Origin: Lachnospiraceae bacterium
GTDB lineage: Bacteria; Bacillota; Clostridia; Lachnospirales; Lachnospiraceae
NCBI GenBank assembly: GCA_910575035.1
Contig: CAJTDL010000044.1
Coordinates: forward strand, 1 to 32,720
Length of the DNA stretch: 32,720 nt
Direction of reading: 5' to 3'
The notes under the pieces are model-generated. The model had not been told where the DNA came from and did no database searches. It saw nothing but the letters and a program-made list of their open reading frames with translations. Below are positions 30,373-32,720 of this stretch, piece by piece (the stretch's first letter is position 1; every line of letters begins with the position of its first letter). A program made the position numbers and the translations under genes.

Positions 30373-31926
30373 CCCATCCCAGGTACATTCCTTGAGGACC
30401 TTTTTAGCTACTTCATTCCTTTTGGAAGGGGAAAAACCATCAAGCCCACGGATGAGAGATTCAACCTCTTTCGCTTTTTCCTCCACAGTCTTCATGGCAT
30501 ACTTCCCCCTGCGTATTTTCAGCTTTTCATACTCGATTTCCCTCCTGACAGCTTCCAGGTTCGAATCTTCCTCTTCAATCTGGGCAACTATATGCTTTGC
30601 TGCCGCAGAGCCTTCAATATCGACTATGACGTTTGTAAGCTTCCTTATTTTCTCCTGTATCTTAACGGCTTGCAATTCCAATGCATTCAGGAGTTTCCCG
30701 TCATCTTGCGGCTTATCTTCCCCAGCATATTTCAGGATTGATTTTTTGTCGTACTCTATTTCCCGGAACATGCCCAAGGCCTTCCCGTCCAGTATATCGC
30801 ATTTTATAAACCTCATGCTGCACGCTCCTGCCCCCTGCCGCATCCTTTTCTGGCAAAAGTAATGGCTTGTAACCCCTTTGGCCGTCTTTTTCCTGGACAC
30901 AGCCATCAGGCACCCGCATTTTGCGCAGCGCAGCACGCCCTTAAGCAAAGGCGGTTCGTATTTCGCAGTCTTTTCAAAAGTGTTCTGCCTAAATTTCTCC
31001 TGCACGGCCAGCCATTTCCCTGCTGGCATGAATGGCATGTGGTGACCCAGGCAAACGACCCACCTGTCCTTTCCCTGCGCAGACCGTCTTTCCCTGTTCC
31101 TTCCAGTAGTCCTCCCATACACCATGACACCACGGCTCCCGTCCCATTGCTCCCTGGGGGAATCCGCATCCATGCTGCACCCAATCCCGGAAAAATAGTC
31201 ATAAACATCCTGTGTGGCCTCCACACAATAGGGCATGGTAAGGATGTTGTAAAGCTGGGAAACAGAGAAAAAGCCCCCGTTGATGGTTTTTATTCCTTTC
31301 TTACGGAAATCCGTGACCATTCCTTGCAGGGAATATCTCCCATTCAAAAACGTGTCAAATATCCATTCGTCATACTTTGCGGCTTCCGGGTCCAGTTCCA
31401 GGATGACATGCCTTTTCCCGCCAACCTCTATTTCTTTTTTTATGTACCCATAAGGCGGCTTTCCTCCCAGCCAGAAGCCTTTCTTGGCAAGCCCGGCCAT
31501 ATTGTCCGCAACCCTCGCTGCAATCGTTTCACGCTCCATTTGGGCAAAGGTTGCAGTAATGAACATCATGGCTTTTCCAATCGGCGTGTTTGTGTCTATG
31601 CTCTCCTTCAGCGAGATAAACATGACACCCTTTTCTTCCAGGGCGGCATAAATGTTTGCGAAGTCCTTAACGTCCCTGGAAAGCCTGTCCAGCTGGTAGA
31701 CAATCAGGGCATCAACAAGCCCATCCCTGACATCTTCCAAGAGCCGTTTCAGTCCAGGCCGGTTCGTGTTCGCCCCGGTCATGCCTTCGTCAGAGTACAC
31801 TTCAAATGATTCTATCTCCCCAGGGAACCGCATCTCAGCGTACTCCCTGCACATGCGCTCCTGGTTCCCAACGGAATCCGACTTGTCGGAGTATACAGAT
31901 TTCCTTCCGTATGTTGCAATCCTCAT
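30349..31926 (-). CDS. Large serine recombinase of the second element
   Basis: A 525-residue site-specific recombinase, counted from the ATG at 31926, which follows TAGGAGGAAATGTT. The resolvase domain (1-150) has catalytic Ser10 in ATYGRKSVYSD, DEGMTGANTNRPGL and YQLDRLSRDVKDF. Then come a Recombinase domain (LGGKPPYGYIKK ... VSQLYNILTMPYCVE), a zinc ribbon (LRCAKCGCLMAV ... HYFCQKR), and a coiled-coil tail. It is only distantly like the recombinase at 7012 (different motifs around the Ser and Zn sites), so the two elements are unrelated. The gene lies at the element's left end, next to the interrupted flagellin, the usual place for the enzyme that made the insertion. All catalytic residues look intact. 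Confidence 0.93.
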   Translation of the reverse strand: MRIATYGRKSVYSDKSDSVGNQERMCREYAEMRFPGEIESFEVYSDEGMTGANTNRPGLKRLLEDVRDGLVDALIVYQLDRLSRDVKDFANIYAALEEKGVMFISLKESIDTNTPIGKAMMFITATFAQMERETIAARVADNMAGLAKKGFWLGGKPPYGYIKKEIEVGGKRHVILELDPEAAKYDEWIFDTFLNGRYSLQGMVTDFRKKGIKTINGGFFSVSQLYNILTMPYCVEATQDVYDYFSGIGCSMDADSPREQWDGSRGVMVYGRTTGRNRERRSAQGKDRWVVCLGHHMPFMPAGKWLAVQEKFRQNTFEKTAKYEPPLLKGVLRCAKCGCLMAVSRKKTAKGVTSHYFCQKRMRQGAGACSMRFIKCDILDGKALGMFREIEYDKKSILKYAGEDKPQDDGKLLNALELQAVKIQEKIRKLTNVIVDIEGSAAAKHIVAQIEEEDSNLEAVRREIEYEKLKIRRGKYAMKTVEEKAKEVESLIRGLDGFSPSKRNEVAKKVLKECTWDGSELFLRF

Positions 31927-32020
31927 AACATTTCCTCCTAAATCCTTAAAAATGGGTATAAAAATAGCAGCTAAGCAGAATATACTATGCTTGCAAGCTG
32001 CGCCTTTTGGTACTGGGCGT

Positions 32021-32063
32021 TTTTGGTACAAAGCTTTCCTTTTCTTGGTGTATAATATACATA
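32021..32063 (+). promoter_or_regulatory. Promoter box, first copy of a 43-bp repeat
   Basis: Begins TTTTGGTACAAA and ends with TATAAT (32051-32056) in a near-palindromic GTATAATATAC. It lies 23 bases before the small ORF at 32086. A further TTTTGGTAC is at 32005-32013. Forty of 43 bases match the copy at 32533-32575. Confidence 0.6.
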
Positions 32064-32085
32064 TCGCAAGAAAAGGAGAAATATT

Positions 32086-32199
32086 ATGAAACGATACTAT
32101 TTTTTATTTGGAATTTCCATAGTTGCGTCCGCATTGTCGCTATGCATTAGTGTGGCATCGCTCACTATATCAATCCTGCACTTATTAGGGAAACTATAA
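32086..32199 (+). CDS. 37-residue membrane peptide
   Basis: The ATG at 32086 follows AAAAGGAGAAATATT. The product reads MKRYYFLFGISIVASALSLC, then ISVASLTISILHLLGKL: a basic start and one long hydrophobic, Ser-rich helix. Its promoter is the 43-bp box just upstream. Its last 35 bases overlap, tail to tail, the end of the opposite-strand gene 32165-32482, which also ends in a TM helix. Function is unknown; size and composition fit a small membrane-active peptide or a type I toxin-like gene, but nothing proves that. Confidence 0.5.
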   Translation: MKRYYFLFGISIVASALSLCISVASLTISILHLLGKL

Positions 32200-32482
32200 A
32201 CATAGCAACATTCATCAATAGGGATATTATAGCAACTACAGACGATATAACCGCTATTCTATTTGCCCTATTTGTGTCTTTTTTAGCAGATTCCGCTTCT
32301 GATTTGGCGCATTTAATCTGCTCTTTTGAGGTTTCCTGAATTTGTTTTAACAGTCCCTCTAATTTCTCATAGCGCTCATTTTCCATTTCTTCCTTCATCT
32401 GTTGGATCATCATACTAGACGGGGCAACTTTCCCTAATGCAATGTCTGGTATTTTTTGTAAATCAATATTATTAAAATTCAT
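32165..32482 (-). CDS. Coiled-coil protein with a C-terminal membrane anchor
   Basis: A 105-residue protein from the ATG behind AAAGAGGACATACAAA (a GTG seven codons earlier is possible). It begins MNFNNIDLQKIPDIALGKVA, has a charged coiled coil (about 25-75; MKEEMENERYEKLEGLLKQI, then SAKKDTNRANR), and ends in a TM helix (IAVISSVVAIISLLMNVAMF, then IVSLISAGLI). This plan is common among small phage and element proteins of unknown role. I do not recognise a family. It overlaps the small peptide gene on the other strand by 35 bases at their 3' ends, so the transcripts are antisense to each other. Confidence 0.6.
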   Translation of the reverse strand: MNFNNIDLQKIPDIALGKVAPSSMMIQQMKEEMENERYEKLEGLLKQIQETSKEQIKCAKSEAESAKKDTNRANRIAVISSVVAIISLLMNVAMFIVSLISAGLI

Positions 32483-32532
32483 TTTGTATGTCCTCTTTCC
32501 CACTGAACAGTTTCTGTTGGAGCAGTGCGGTT

Positions 32533-32575
32533 TTTTGGTACAAAACCTTACTTTTCTTGGTGTATAATATACATA
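32533..32575 (+). promoter_or_regulatory. Promoter box, second copy of the 43-bp repeat
   Basis: Matches 32021-32063 at 40 of 43 bases, including TATAAT at about 32563-32568. It drives transcription rightward into the element and beyond the window. Confidence 0.6.
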
Positions 32576-32624
32576 ATAGGCAATTGCGAAACAAGTTCAA
32601 AATCTTGATTCCAATAGGACAAAG

Positions 32625-32720
32625 GTCCGGTTGAGCCGGACTTACAGGAGGTGGATGTGGATAACAAGAGTTTTAAGACATGAAAACAAAGCAGATAAGG
32701 TTATCTGCCCGTGAAATGGT
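32625..32720 (+). promoter_or_regulatory. Structured leader with a possible 19-residue peptide
   Basis: GTCCGG/CCGGAC forms a short hairpin at 32625-32641. Then a perfect AGGAGGT precedes an ATG at 32655 that opens MWITRVLRHENKADKVICP and stops at 32714. The end of this frame contains the palindrome GCAGATAA/TTATCTGC (32691-32708). It could be a leader peptide with attenuation for a gene to the right, or a small gene in its own right. The window ends too soon to decide. Confidence 0.3.

Larger units (their letters stand above)
30331..32720. mobile_element. Left part of a serine-recombinase element inside flagellin
   Basis: From about 30331 to the window end the sequence is foreign to flagellin. 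It holds an outward-facing large serine recombinase, two small membrane-protein genes and repeated promoter boxes. Structural or conjugation genes, if any, lie to the right. It may be a prophage or an integrative element; the visible part does not decide. Confidence 0.75.

Noticed and set aside
1-32720. tRNA or rRNA genes
   Set aside because: No tRNA-like cloverleaf with a TTCRANNC T-loop or rRNA segment was recognised on either strand.

Overview
The window looks like chromosome of an anaerobic, spore-forming, flagellated member of the Bacillota, most likely a gut Lachnospiraceae. The evidence is the cotJABC spore-coat operon, a Gram-positive flagellin with a CsrA-like gene beside it, strong GGAGG ribosome binding sites, a Tn916/Tn1549-style integrative element, and very large secreted multidomain proteins with Ig-like repeats and lysine-rich ends. 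The placement is inferred from gene content; there is no rRNA here to confirm it.

Region 1 (1 to about 8685) is the right-hand part of an integrative element whose left end lies outside the window. It carries a response regulator and sensor kinase, an FtsX-type ABC exporter (two permeases and an ATPase), a decayed block with sigma-factor-like and MazF-toxin fragments, a small SHOCT-like ORF and a large serine recombinase. The element sits inside cotJC, leaving only its first 60 or so codons next to intact cotJB and cotJA. CotJA has an unusual Cys/Gln repeat arm.

Region 2 (about 9.7 to 16.3 kb) is one huge secreted GH127/GH146-type glycosidase gene. It is broken twice: by a C7 tract that puts the signal peptide out of frame, and by an in-frame amber codon in the Ala-rich coiled coil.

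Region 3 (16.6 to 22.7 kb) is ordinary chromosome: a CPBP-family membrane protease, holA, lepB, a 39-residue membrane peptide and alaS. Region 4 (23.1 to 27.9 kb) is a 1597-residue secreted protein with CHAP-like, ricin-type, C-type-lectin-like and Ig-like domains.

Region 5 (28.3 to 30.3 kb) is a motility locus and the most interesting part. A 192-residue FimB/FimE-sized tyrosine recombinase gene is bracketed by two inverted copies of a recombinase-like site with an identical 7-bp spacer. It lies immediately upstream of a CsrA-like gene and flagellin. A flagellar-sigma-like promoter motif inside the bracketed segment points away from these genes in the present orientation. This looks like an uncharacterised DNA-inversion switch.

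Region 6 (about 30.33 kb to the end) is a second serine-recombinase element, integrated in the flagellin gene after about 80 codons. Thus a sporulation gene and a motility gene about 21 kb apart are each split by a serine-recombinase element, and a third recombinase sits at a probable invertible segment. Reversible control of cell state by site-specific recombination is a testable reading, but simple decay is also possible.
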